Translations under genes and position numbers: made by a program
NCBI GenBank assembly: GCA_003660605.1
Contig: QMUN01000020.1
Span: 1 to 8,752 of the forward strand
Direction of reading: 5' to 3'
DNA: 8,752 bases
Origin: Thermococci archaeon
GTDB lineage: Archaea; Methanobacteriota_B; Thermococci; Methanofastidiosales; B48-G16
Notes under the pieces: generated by a model
Told to the model about the DNA's origin: nothing
Seen by the model: the letters and a program-made list of their open reading frames with translations, nothing else
Databases searched by the model: none
Part shown: positions 1-6,164 of the stretch, in pieces
Numbering within the stretch: the stretch's first letter is position 1
How the letters are laid out: each line of letters begins with the position of its first letter

Positions 1-1030
1 GAAAAACTATCCTCATGTTTATTACGGGCCTCTTTCCCTCCCTTTTGAAGACGAGGCTGAGATTTACGATAATCCCAAACTATGGTACGGAGATAGTTTT
101 AACGAGATAATAAATTACAGATCTTCTCTCATAAGATCGATGGAGAAGGTACGAGTGGATAAAGAAAGCAAGATCGTGGAAGATGTTCAGGAGATAGTTC
201 TTTCAGAAAAACCTGTAGACATAGAGGTAAAACTCAAGAAAAAGCCGAAATTCAATATACTGTTCTCTGCAATATCGCAGCCTATGGGGCCTATGGGTAA
301 AATAGAGGAATTAAAGATTACTGAAAATCCGAGGATATCGAAAAAAGTTGATAAAGTTGTTAATGACGATATAAAAGCGGAAAATGCTCTCGACATTCTC
401 TATAAAGAAGGATACGATGTATACTCTCTCACAAGGTTTCTCAGTTCAGGAGTATTAGGGATAGAAAAAAAGATAGTACCTACGAGATGGAGCATTACAG
501 CTGTAGATGACATTATAGGAAAAAAATTGATCACAGAGATAAAGGATTTTAAAATCGTAGATAGATACATTGTTCTGAGCAACTCATATTTAGGAAATCA
601 TTTTGAGATACTTCTTATTCCAAAAAAATGGGAGTTTGAGATATTGGAAGCATGGATACCCAATACATTCTGGACCATGGGTGCGGAGAAGATAAACATA
701 ACATCCGAATATGAAACTTATTTTGGAAGAAAAACGTATGCGATTAAACAGGGGGGAGGTTACTATGCGATAAGACTCGGTGTCTTGGAGAGACTTAAAG
801 AGTTGAAAAGACAGGCTTGTAGTTTAGTTTTTAGAGAGGTTACTCCCGATTACTTTTTACCTGTAGGTGTCTGGGAATGCAGGGAAAATGTAAGAAACGC
901 TGAAATGAACTTTTTTGATACAATGAAAGATGCTCTGGAGTATATAAAATCCAAACTATCAACAGATTTTGATCTCTGGAAAGAAAAGAGTGTAATTCTG
1001 AATCAAAAAACATTAGAAAGCTTTTTTTAA
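1..1030 (+). CDS. nreA: NreA-type archaeal DNA repair protein, C-terminal part (5' truncated by window edge)
   Basis: The reading frame is open from base 2, so the ATG at 140 is internal and the true start lies left of the window; 342 residues are visible. The visible N-terminus (YPHVYYGPL, then a D.P..W.G.SF.EI..YR..L pattern) matches the DUF650 (Nre_N) part. The block VPTRWSITAVDD further on is the hallmark joining it to DUF651 (Nre_C). The last eight residues, QKTLESFF, form a canonical PIP box (Q-x-x-L-x-x-F-F) for binding the PCNA sliding clamp. In Haloferax volcanii, NreA carries such a C-terminal PIP motif and its loss causes mitomycin C sensitivity, so a role in replication-linked repair is inferred. 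The biochemical activity of the family is not established as far as I know. The 3' end overlaps the convergent methyltransferase gene by 18 bp. Roughly 60-90 N-terminal residues are estimated to be missing. Confidence 0.9.
   Translation, partial: KNYPHVYYGPLSLPFEDEAEIYDNPKLWYGDSFNEIINYRSSLIRSMEKVRVDKESKIVEDVQEIVLSEKPVDIEVKLKKKPKFNILFSAISQPMGPMGKIEELKITENPRISKKVDKVVNDDIKAENALDILYKEGYDVYSLTRFLSSGVLGIEKKIVPTRWSITAVDDIIGKKLITEIKDFKIVDRYIVLSNSYLGNHFEILLIPKKWEFEILEAWIPNTFWTMGAEKINITSEYETYFGRKTYAIKQGGGYYAIRLGVLERLKELKRQACSLVFREVTPDYFLPVGVWECRENVRNAEMNFFDTMKDALEYIKSKLSTDFDLWKEKSVILNQKTLESFF
1005..1010 (-). terminator. Possible oligo-T terminator of the 4214-1013 minus-strand operon
   Basis: Read on the minus strand, six T follow the methyltransferase stop codon (1015-1013) after two bases. 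This fits the U-tract type of archaeal terminator. It lies inside the nreA coding sequence, so the two convergent transcripts would overlap slightly. Confidence 0.3.
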
Positions 1031-1501
1031 TACAAATCCTATATCTTCGTCACAATCCCTTCTATCGATCAGTTCAAATATTTTAAAAGTCTCAATTAGA
1101 TCCTCTTCATACGTTTTTTTAAGAGTTGTCAGGACAAAGATTCCCCCTCTCTTTAAAACTCTGTAAGTTTCGGAGATCATTCTATAAGAAGGTAGGTTCT
1201 GCAGGACTGTAAAGGAAAAAACAAAATCAAAAATACAATCTTTAAAAGGTAAAAACTCACAATCTGCAAGTATTTTGTTGGCGAATTTTCCTTTTTTTAA
1301 CATCTCAAGGGATAAATCTATACCTATATAGCTATCGTATTTTAAAAAATCATATAAAAGTCCTGTACCGCATCCAATATCAAGCATTTTTCCTTTTACG
1401 GAAAAATTTATCATTTTTTTATATTTATTTTCCTGTATTTCTCTGTATCTCCGATTATAAAATGAAGCAGTCCTATTATATTTCTTTACTACATCTTTCA
1501 T
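1013..1501 (-). CDS. Small class I SAM-dependent methyltransferase
   Basis: A 162-residue Rossmann-fold methyltransferase of the Methyltransf_11/25 type. Motif I is LDIGCGTG (residues 40-47). An acidic residue ends strand 2 (GID, Asp62). Asp80 in LADCEFLPF would contact the adenine, FDFVFSFTVLQNL (91-103) is the motif IV region, and RVLKRGG (114-120) is the usual post-motif segment. The N-terminal YNRTASFYNRRY helix is common in small archaeal members. It ends soon after the core, with no extra substrate domain, so the substrate (small molecule, lipid, quinone-like or protein) cannot be read. The start codon shares one base with the stop of the DUF4013 gene (TGATG), and an AGAGGT Shine-Dalgarno lies about 9 bases upstream (1516-1511). 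It should therefore be translated from the same message. Its 3' end overlaps nreA. Confidence 0.85.
   Translation of the reverse strand: MKDVVKKYNRTASFYNRRYREIQENKYKKMINFSVKGKMLDIGCGTGLLYDFLKYDSYIGIDLSLEMLKKGKFANKILADCEFLPFKDCIFDFVFSFTVLQNLPSYRMISETYRVLKRGGIFVLTTLKKTYEEDLIETFKIFELIDRRDCDEDIGFVLKKAF
1022..1028 (+). terminator. Possible oligo-T terminator of the nreA gene
   Basis: A run of seven T covers the last two Phe codons of the PIP box and the first base of the stop codon. Archaeal RNA polymerase terminates at U-rich tracts without needing a hairpin. No hairpin is visible. The run is short and coding, so this is only a candidate. Confidence 0.25.
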
Positions 1502-2226
1502 CAGTACTTTACCTCTACCTCTATACTGTATTCAATGCCCTTTTCTTCCTTGAGGTAATATATTGTTATCACAACGATAAAGAACGGAATCAGGAAGATA
1601 TACTGCAAAAATGTCCCAACTATAGGTATCAGCGAAACTCCGAGAGATATGAGTAAAAATAGTAAACCTAAATAAAATCCTCTTTTTAAGTCTCTTCTAA
1701 GGAAATTAGCTCCTTTAATCAATGCTCTGTGGAAATATTTACCGTCTGCAGTTGAAGGTAAAATATAGAACATCACAGGAGATATGAAGAGCACTACAAA
1801 AAAGATGCCTGCAAACATCAGGATGATCCCATAAGTTCCAAGAGTGGCCAGGAAGGAGAAAGGAAGTATCACAATGATATAAAATATCAAAAAAAGTAAA
1901 AATGTTGCTAAAAATATAGGAAATATCTTAATAGATTTCAAAATTATCTTTTTAATCTCAATATTTCCTCTTGATGTAAAATCATAGATCATTATACCAT
2001 CCATGAGCAAAAAGAAGATATAAATTAAAAAAAGGATCATTACAGCGTATATCAGGTGAGAAATATCAAAGTTTGCAAAATAATATATATCAAAGCCTGA
2101 TCTCCAGAAATCTATAAGGATCTTCCCGGCAAATACCATGGCAGAGATCGCTGGGATGGCCATAGGAACTAAAAGGATTGGTTTTTTAAATATGGTATCT
2201 ATAGCCTGAGTAAATATCTTTTCCAT
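1501..2226 (-). CDS. DUF4013 family polytopic membrane protein
   Basis: A 241-residue hydrophobic protein with about six membrane segments (roughly residues 17-36, 57-82, 102-124, 128-155, 184-202 and 205-224). The opening pattern (a short amphipathic stretch, then KKPILLVPMAIPAIS) and the loop with ADGKYFHRALIKG.NF between helices 4 and 5 resemble DUF4013, a family of unknown function widespread in archaea. The C-terminal tail (YLKEEKGIEYSIEVEVKY) is charged. The gene follows the transglutaminase-like gene after 39 bases and is coupled to the methyltransferase gene. No Shine-Dalgarno precedes the ATG, but a TATA-like element sits at the leaderless distance, so it may have its own promoter besides read-through. 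The function is unknown. A role in membrane organisation or transport would be a guess. Confidence 0.75.
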   Translation of the reverse strand: MEKIFTQAIDTIFKKPILLVPMAIPAISAMVFAGKILIDFWRSGFDIYYFANFDISHLIYAVMILFLIYIFFLLMDGIMIYDFTSRGNIEIKKIILKSIKIFPIFLATFLLFLIFYIIVILPFSFLATLGTYGIILMFAGIFFVVLFISPVMFYILPSTADGKYFHRALIKGANFLRRDLKRGFYLGLLFLLISLGVSLIPIVGTFLQYIFLIPFFIVVITIYYLKEEKGIEYSIEVEVKY

Positions 2227-2247
2227 ATTGTTAAATATATTTCTAAA

Positions 2248-2268
2248 CTTAAAAAATATTCCTTTTCA
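2248..2268 (-). promoter_or_regulatory. Possible internal BRE/TATA promoter for the DUF4013 gene
   Basis: On the minus strand, a purine-rich GAAAAGGA stretch precedes ATATTTTTTAAG. The latter is centred about 27 bases before the ATG at 2226, which has no Shine-Dalgarno. The spacing fits a leaderless transcript. The element resembles the other promoters in this window. It overlaps the stop codon of the upstream gene. Confidence 0.4.
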
Positions 2269-4071
2269 GAAAACCTTTTCTTCAAAATTCAATACAAACA
2301 TTATGTAAAAAATAACAAGGATTGCAGAAGTTAATAAAAATGTAAGAATTTTGGAGGGTAATAGAGATATATATGGAAATAAGAAGACTGTGATCCCTGC
2401 AGCCAGTGAAAAAGAGAGTATCCTACTCCTATACCTATTAACCCACTCTATACCATGTTTTGTCATATAGAAGAAGATTACGAAAAGAAAAATAGATAAA
2501 AATCCTATTTCTCTGGATATAAGGGTAAGGAAATAAAAAGATACGAATAAGAAAGCTATCAAAATAAAAGAGTTCATTAAATATGAAAAATCTATCTTTT
2601 TCCTCCAGTTAGCCAATAATATTCCAAAAAGTAAAAAAGAGATAGTTTTGTAAGTATAGGAATAACAGAATGAATAAGCAATTAAATTTAAGATATCTAC
2701 ATCTTTAATACCCTCAGAATTGAATTTGATATAATATCCGCCCAAAGGACTGAGAATATTTCCTCCATCATACTCCACCCACGCATGTCCTATCCCAAAG
2801 ACTACTTTTGGTTTATATCCCATATTTTCTAAAATAGAAGCTGCTAAAATTGCCTGTCCATCGCAATCGTCTCTCATGGAAGAGAGAATTTCTATTGGAG
2901 AAGGATAGTTATTGTATACTTCTGTAACTGTTTCTATTCTAACGGATATAAAATCATCGAGGTCTTTCTCTTCTATTTCTTGAGAGATCAAAGAGACACC
3001 AATACTGTTTGATCGTATCAGAAGATTCGGGTTCGTTTCTCTCTCATAATAATGTACCTGAGAAGAAAGAATTAAAAGAAAAATCAGAAAGATGAAACTC
3101 TTTTTTTTATCCATTATAAAAAATACAAAAAATGGAAAAAGAACTAATGTCCCGTAATAAAGAAAGAAAAACTTTGAATATGAGGGTATATCCTGTTTTT
3201 GAGCAAGAATCGGTCTTGGATCTTCTCCTTCAAAGTATGCTTTCCAGGCGGCCTCGAGGTTTAAAGCGAGATCTAGATGCCCATTCCCTCTTATATTTTT
3301 CATCATTTTTTGATAAGAATATAATGCATTGTATTCTTCTCTATTTTTGAATTTATTTGATGGTATAAAGTTTTGAATAAGAATCTTGTTAGTATCATGA
3401 CTTGGATCTAAAAAACTCCCTATTACGAGCAGTTTTCCTTTTCCATAATTTTTTACACCTATCAGTGTAACAGGTTTGGAAACCTCATAATAAAAATCAA
3501 AAGAAAATTTATGTGATTTAGAGGCCGTGAGATCAAAATCTCCGGAAACTAACTTAGTCCTTTTAAAATAAAGACAGTTGACATTTTTTGTCAGTTCATT
3601 TTTCTCCAGATCTGTTAGTTTGAAGTTATAGCTCTCTTCGTCTGCTTCCTGAGGCATATAACTTTTACCCGTATATTCTATCTCTGTTACACTCACATCG
3701 AACGCTGAGAGTAAAGGATTTAGAACTTCTCCTCCCATAGTTACTAAATACCCTCCATCTGTTACAAATTTTGCTATAGCTTCTATCTCTGAATTGAAAA
3801 AAGAGTGTTCTGGCTCTGAGATTATCAAAAGATCATAATTTGATAACACTTTTGAAGTTATTGGAAAAAAAGGTGTTTCTTCACAGGAAAAATTATTTTT
3901 CAGTATTAGAATACCACTTTTAGCGTTTCCGTGAACTGTATCGAGCAAAATGTTAGAAGGCTCGTAGTTTTCTTCCAAATTTTCATCAGTTTGTGAAGGA
4001 TAATTTACATTTAATAAAACTATGGAGATCATCAAAAGAAGATATATAAAACTATACCTTGTTATTTCCAT
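2266..4071 (-). CDS. Membrane protein with DUF4350/GATase-like and transglutaminase-like domains
   Basis: 601 residues from the ATG at 4071. That start lies 2 bases after the stop of the 46-residue gene. GTG codons at 4080 and 4077 are in frame but would overlap that gene. Residues 2-20 form a signal anchor. Residues 38-235 look like an extracytoplasmic DUF4350/GATase-like fold (ILLDTVHGNA, YDLLIISEP, FVTDGGYLV, GKGKLLVIGSF). A hydrophobic pair follows (about 300-338). Residues 375-450 carry a transglutaminase-like core, DDCDGQAILAASILENMGY (Cys403) and then GHAWVEY (His429). About five more helices occupy 475-597. Cys and His of the papain-like triad are present; the acidic third residue is not obvious, Asp435 being the nearest. 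DUF4350 and transglutaminase-like proteins often occur with MoxR ATPase and DUF58 genes, but neither is visible here. Cell-envelope protein processing or cross-linking is a guess. Confidence 0.75.
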   Translation of the reverse strand: MEITRYSFIYLLLMISIVLLNVNYPSQTDENLEENYEPSNILLDTVHGNAKSGILILKNNFSCEETPFFPITSKVLSNYDLLIISEPEHSFFNSEIEAIAKFVTDGGYLVTMGGEVLNPLLSAFDVSVTEIEYTGKSYMPQEADEESYNFKLTDLEKNELTKNVNCLYFKRTKLVSGDFDLTASKSHKFSFDFYYEVSKPVTLIGVKNYGKGKLLVIGSFLDPSHDTNKILIQNFIPSNKFKNREEYNALYSYQKMMKNIRGNGHLDLALNLEAAWKAYFEGEDPRPILAQKQDIPSYSKFFFLYYGTLVLFPFFVFFIMDKKKSFIFLIFLLILSSQVHYYERETNPNLLIRSNSIGVSLISQEIEEKDLDDFISVRIETVTEVYNNYPSPIEILSSMRDDCDGQAILAASILENMGYKPKVVFGIGHAWVEYDGGNILSPLGGYYIKFNSEGIKDVDILNLIAYSFCYSYTYKTISFLLFGILLANWRKKIDFSYLMNSFILIAFLFVSFYFLTLISREIGFLSIFLFVIFFYMTKHGIEWVNRYRSRILSFSLAAGITVFLFPYISLLPSKILTFLLTSAILVIFYIMFVLNFEEKVF

Positions 4072-4073
4072 GC

Positions 4074-4214
4074 TCACCACATAACTGATATTAAAAATAC
4101 TAAAATCAATACTGCTACAATGAAAAGTATAAACGGCAAAAGGGCTGTTTGAAGAAAGGCCAAAGTAAGAGCCACATAGTCCTTCCAGTCTAATGGTATC
4201 TCTTCTTTATCCAT
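4074..4214 (-). CDS. Small single-pass membrane protein (46 aa)
   Basis: A short open frame starting MDKEEIPLDWKDYVALTLA. It has a charged, tryptophan-containing head (residues 1-13) and one strongly hydrophobic helix (about 15-44) ending VMW. It is supported as a real gene by four points. A BRE/TATA element is centred about 24 bases before its ATG. Its stop codon lies 2 bases before the ATG of the transglutaminase-like gene, implying translational coupling. The composition is that of a proper membrane helix with a cytoplasmic acidic head. No other gene could use that promoter. I do not recognise a named family. It may be a small partner or stabiliser of the large membrane protein encoded directly after it. 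Confidence 0.7.
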   Translation of the reverse strand: MDKEEIPLDWKDYVALTLAFLQTALLPFILFIVAVLILVFLISVMW

Positions 4215-4232
4215 AAATGATCTCTACTGTTA

Positions 4233-4250
4233 CTTTTAAATACTTTTTTC
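4233..4250 (-). promoter_or_regulatory. BRE/TATA promoter of the 46-aa/transglutaminase/DUF4013/methyltransferase operon
   Basis: On the minus strand GAAAAAAG (BRE-like) runs straight into TATTTAAAA. The TATA part is 20-28 bases before the ATG at 4214. Transcription would start at or a few bases before the start codon. No strong Shine-Dalgarno is present. It overlaps the end of the proposed DUF3795 remnant. Confidence 0.6.
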
Positions 4251-4395
4251 AAAATTGTTCACTCCGTCTCTTAATCCTATTTCCTTAAATCTCTTATATC
4301 TACCATTACAAGATATGCAAATTCCCCTATCAGCCTGTTTCAATAATTAGTCCACAATAATCACCGCATGGTGTAACTAAGTCATATCTTTCCAT
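4236..4395 (-). pseudogene. Probable remnant of a DUF3795-like Cys-rich protein gene
   Basis: The 231 bases between the 46-aa gene and rtcA hold no intact gene. On the minus strand an ATG at 4395 opens MERYDLVTPCGDYCGL and stops at 4330. This matches the N-terminal signature of DUF3795 (…APCG.YCG.C…). Another frame, open from 4346 to a TAA at 4238-4236, continues ADRGICISCNGRYKRFKEIGL, with a C-x-x-C pair and the kind of K.IGL helix seen late in that family. Joining the frames near 4347 gives only about 50 residues, compared with roughly 100 or more in the family. A frameshift plus an internal deletion is the simplest reading. The downstream operon's TATA box overlaps its end. The match was made by eye only. 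Confidence 0.4.
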
Positions 4396-4445
4396 ATATT
4401 TCGCCTAACTCCTTCATATCAAACTAATAATACATTTCTTTGTTT

Positions 4446-5441
4446 TTAAAATTTTGTTTTAACTATATTCCCTTCTATCCTAAATTTAACTGGAAGAAAC
4501 TTCTCGACTACCCAGATATTGCTTTTTAAATGATCTGTAATCTCTGAGACCTTGATCTTTCCTCCAACTAATCCCAAGTATGGGATTATCTGATCTCCCA
4601 TGTGTTTATCGAGAACTGCACTGGATTCTATCTCTTTTTTTAATTCCTCTGCTGCTTCTCTTCCAACTATTTCAGCTTTTTTTCCTCTTTCGCCAAGGAC
4701 AGAACTGCCCATTCTCGAGTTTTCAAAATATGCTGTGCCTGTAATAGACGAGCCAATGGAATAAGAATCTACATATCTTATCTCTTTTTCGCATGGTAAA
4801 ACCCTTCTGAAACCTCTTATCTGCCTTTCTGCCACCTCGACATTTCTTAAATGATGTGTGGCTATGCTTATCGCTTTTATTTTTTTCTTTTTTCCTCTTT
4901 CTGTAAGATCTATCTTATTTTTATTCTCCCATGGCAAAACTTCGAATCTGATTTTTCCTCCTCCCTTGGGATAAAAACCATATCTTAAAATTTCCATTTT
5001 TGTATTGATTCCTATCTTTTCGAGAAAATAGAGGAATACTTCTGAGTAATAATCAATTGAAGGAGACCATTGCACATTTGTACCTCCTATAATATTCAAA
5101 ACTGTTTTTTTATCTGAAAAAGCAATTATTGGAATTAAAGTTTGCAGAAGTAATGTCACTGACCCCGCAGTACCTATATCCATCTTATATTTTCCCGATT
5201 TTATAGTTTCCGGCCTGAAAACAACTTCTTTCGATCCGATCTCCGCTCCTTCTATTGAAGCGTTACATATTTCTACGGCGGCGAGTATACCTGTCAAATG
5301 CTGTCTCTTGAGGCCTGGAGGATCTCTGCTTGCTCGAATGTTGAATATTCTAGTTTCTTTTCCTGTAACACCCGCAAGAGCTACAGCTGTTCTTAAAATC
5401 TGTCCTCCTCCTTCACAGTAGCTTCCATCTATCTCTATCAA
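4446..5441 (-). CDS. rtcA: RNA 3'-terminal phosphate cyclase
   Basis: RtcA converts an RNA 3'-phosphate to a 2',3'-cyclic phosphate using ATP through a covalent enzyme-AMP intermediate. Visible signatures are IEIDGSYCEGGGQILR near the N-terminus, SRDPPGLKRQHLTG (about 38-51), the DIGTAGSVTLLLQTL signature (about 88-102), YGFYPKGGG (about 154-162), and DKHMGDQIIPYLGL. The His in the last motif (His280 from the chosen start) corresponds to the adenylylated histidine (His309) of the E. coli enzyme. Length is normal for the family. I place the start at the TTG at 5441 (331 aa). AAAGGTGG lies 5 bases before it as a good Shine-Dalgarno, and the family usually begins M-I-E-I-D-G-S. The GTG at 5450 (334 aa) is part of that Shine-Dalgarno. 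The gene overlaps the membrane-protein gene upstream by 29 bases. No rtcB ligase gene is in the window. Confidence 0.95.
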   Translation of the reverse strand: MIEIDGSYCEGGGQILRTAVALAGVTGKETRIFNIRASRDPPGLKRQHLTGILAAVEICNASIEGAEIGSKEVVFRPETIKSGKYKMDIGTAGSVTLLLQTLIPIIAFSDKKTVLNIIGGTNVQWSPSIDYYSEVFLYFLEKIGINTKMEILRYGFYPKGGGKIRFEVLPWENKNKIDLTERGKKKKIKAISIATHHLRNVEVAERQIRGFRRVLPCEKEIRYVDSYSIGSSITGTAYFENSRMGSSVLGERGKKAEIVGREAAEELKKEIESSAVLDKHMGDQIIPYLGLVGGKIKVSEITDHLKSNIWVVEKFLPVKFRIEGNIVKTKF

Positions 5442-6081
5442 TAAACCCACCTTTCAGTATTGCATAACATAAAACTGTAGATAATATCGTGAAGATTAAT
5501 CTTTCTATGGGGTATATAAAAACAACTTTTTCGAAAATCCCAGGAGATGGTGAGTACATATTCAGAAAAAATATACTTCCTATCAAATGAGTTGTCAGAG
5601 TTGCGCAAAAAGAAATGATGAAAAGGGAAACCACAGCATGTTTCGATTTTAAAAGTTCGGGAAGTTTTTTCCCTATAAAAATAATAAAAAATAAGGCTAA
5701 AAAGTGAAGAAAAGGATAATACCAGACTATTCTTCCGGTATCAAAAAGATACCACAAAAATATTAATGCACCCAGAAGAATTGCTCCTTCTTTCCATTTT
5801 TTGTAAGCCAGAAAACCAGCCTGTAAACTTCCAACAGCGGGTACAATAAAATAAGCAAATCCGAAGGGTAGAGAAGGATTTATTAAAGAAAGAACAAAGG
5901 CTCCTATTCCTGTGGCCAAAAATCCATAGTATGGATTTAAAAAAATACCGTTAAAAGGTTTTAAAACTTCGCTAAAACTCATTGTAGCTGAAGATCCAAC
6001 CAAAGGAAATGCAGGAATCATGCCTATAACAGTGTACAAAGCCGCAAAAATCCCAACATGAGCTATTTTCTGGCTGTTCAT
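5413..6081 (-). CDS. ECF-transporter S-component-like membrane protein
   Basis: 222 residues with six to seven membrane segments. The N-terminus, QKIAHVGIFAALYTVIGMIPAFPLVGSSATMSFSEVLKPFNGIFLNPYYGFLATGIGA as a pattern of short motifs, looks like substrate-binding S components of energy-coupling-factor vitamin/metal transporters: a hydrophobic first helix with an Ala-Ala-Leu-Tyr motif, a Pro-rich loop, then a re-entrant gly-rich helix. The ligand cannot be read, and no EcfA ATPase or EcfT gene is in the window, so it would share a remote module. ATG 6081 is chosen because a TATA element sits 20-31 bases before it with no Shine-Dalgarno (leaderless). TTG 6087 is the alternative, giving two more residues. 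The 3' end overlaps rtcA by 29 bases, so both should share one message. The functional link between the two is not evident. Confidence 0.6.
   Translation of the reverse strand: MNSQKIAHVGIFAALYTVIGMIPAFPLVGSSATMSFSEVLKPFNGIFLNPYYGFLATGIGAFVLSLINPSLPFGFAYFIVPAVGSLQAGFLAYKKWKEGAILLGALIFLWYLFDTGRIVWYYPFLHFLALFFIIFIGKKLPELLKSKHAVVSLFIISFCATLTTHLIGSIFFLNMYSPSPGIFEKVVFIYPIERLIFTILSTVLCYAILKGGFIDRDRWKLL
5447..5455 (-). promoter_or_regulatory. Ribosome binding site deciding the rtcA start
   Basis: Minus-strand GAAAGGTGG complements the archaeal 16S 3' end and stands 5 bases before TTG 5441. It overlaps the alternative GTG at 5450, which makes that codon unlikely as the start. It lies inside the 3' end of the upstream membrane-protein gene. 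Confidence 0.6.
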
Positions 6082-6100
6082 GATCAAGGGAAGTATAGTA

Positions 6101-6120
6101 ATTATATAAAAATCTTTCTG
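6101..6120 (-). promoter_or_regulatory. BRE/TATA promoter of the S-component-like/rtcA unit
   Basis: Minus-strand CAGAAAGATTTTTATATAAT combines a purine-rich BRE and a TATA box centred about 26 bases before ATG 6081. This predicts a leaderless transcript. It shares the 83-base divergent region with the deacetylase promoter. Confidence 0.6.
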
Positions 6121-6130
6121 ACAATATGTG

Positions 6131-6146
6131 ATAAACTTTTTATTTT
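6131..6146 (+). promoter_or_regulatory. Possible TATA promoter of the polysaccharide deacetylase gene
   Basis: ATAAACTTTTTATTTT, with its T/A core centred about 25 bases before ATG 6165, fits a leaderless start; no Shine-Dalgarno is seen. A second TATA-like GATATAAAG at 6149-6157 is too close to the ATG to serve it. Confidence 0.4.
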
Positions 6147-6164
6147 CGGATATAAAGTATCTCT

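Noticed and set aside
140..142. ATG at 140 as the start of the first + strand gene
   Set aside because: The frame is open to base 2 and the upstream residues (YPHVYYGPL…) fit the Nre N-terminal domain, so this Met is internal.
187..582. Minus-strand frames at 187-396 and 400-582
   Set aside because: They lie antisense to the well-supported Nre coding sequence and show no recognisable domain.
1462..1656. Plus-strand frame of 64 residues
   Set aside because: It is antisense to the methyltransferase and DUF4013 genes and has no start signal or family features.
3132..3350. Plus-strand frame of 72 residues
   Set aside because: It lies antisense to the transglutaminase-like membrane protein, with no promoter or ribosome site.
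4396..4445. Short minus-strand peptide MKELGEIYGKI beginning at an ATG just after rtcA
   Set aside because: It has only eleven codons before a stop. GGAG inside it might instead be a ribosome site for the old DUF3795-like gene, but the spacing (about 13 bases) is long.
6149..6157. GATATAAAG as the promoter of the deacetylase gene
   Set aside because: It is only 8-16 bases before the ATG; transcription from it would start inside the coding sequence, and no later in-frame start fits.
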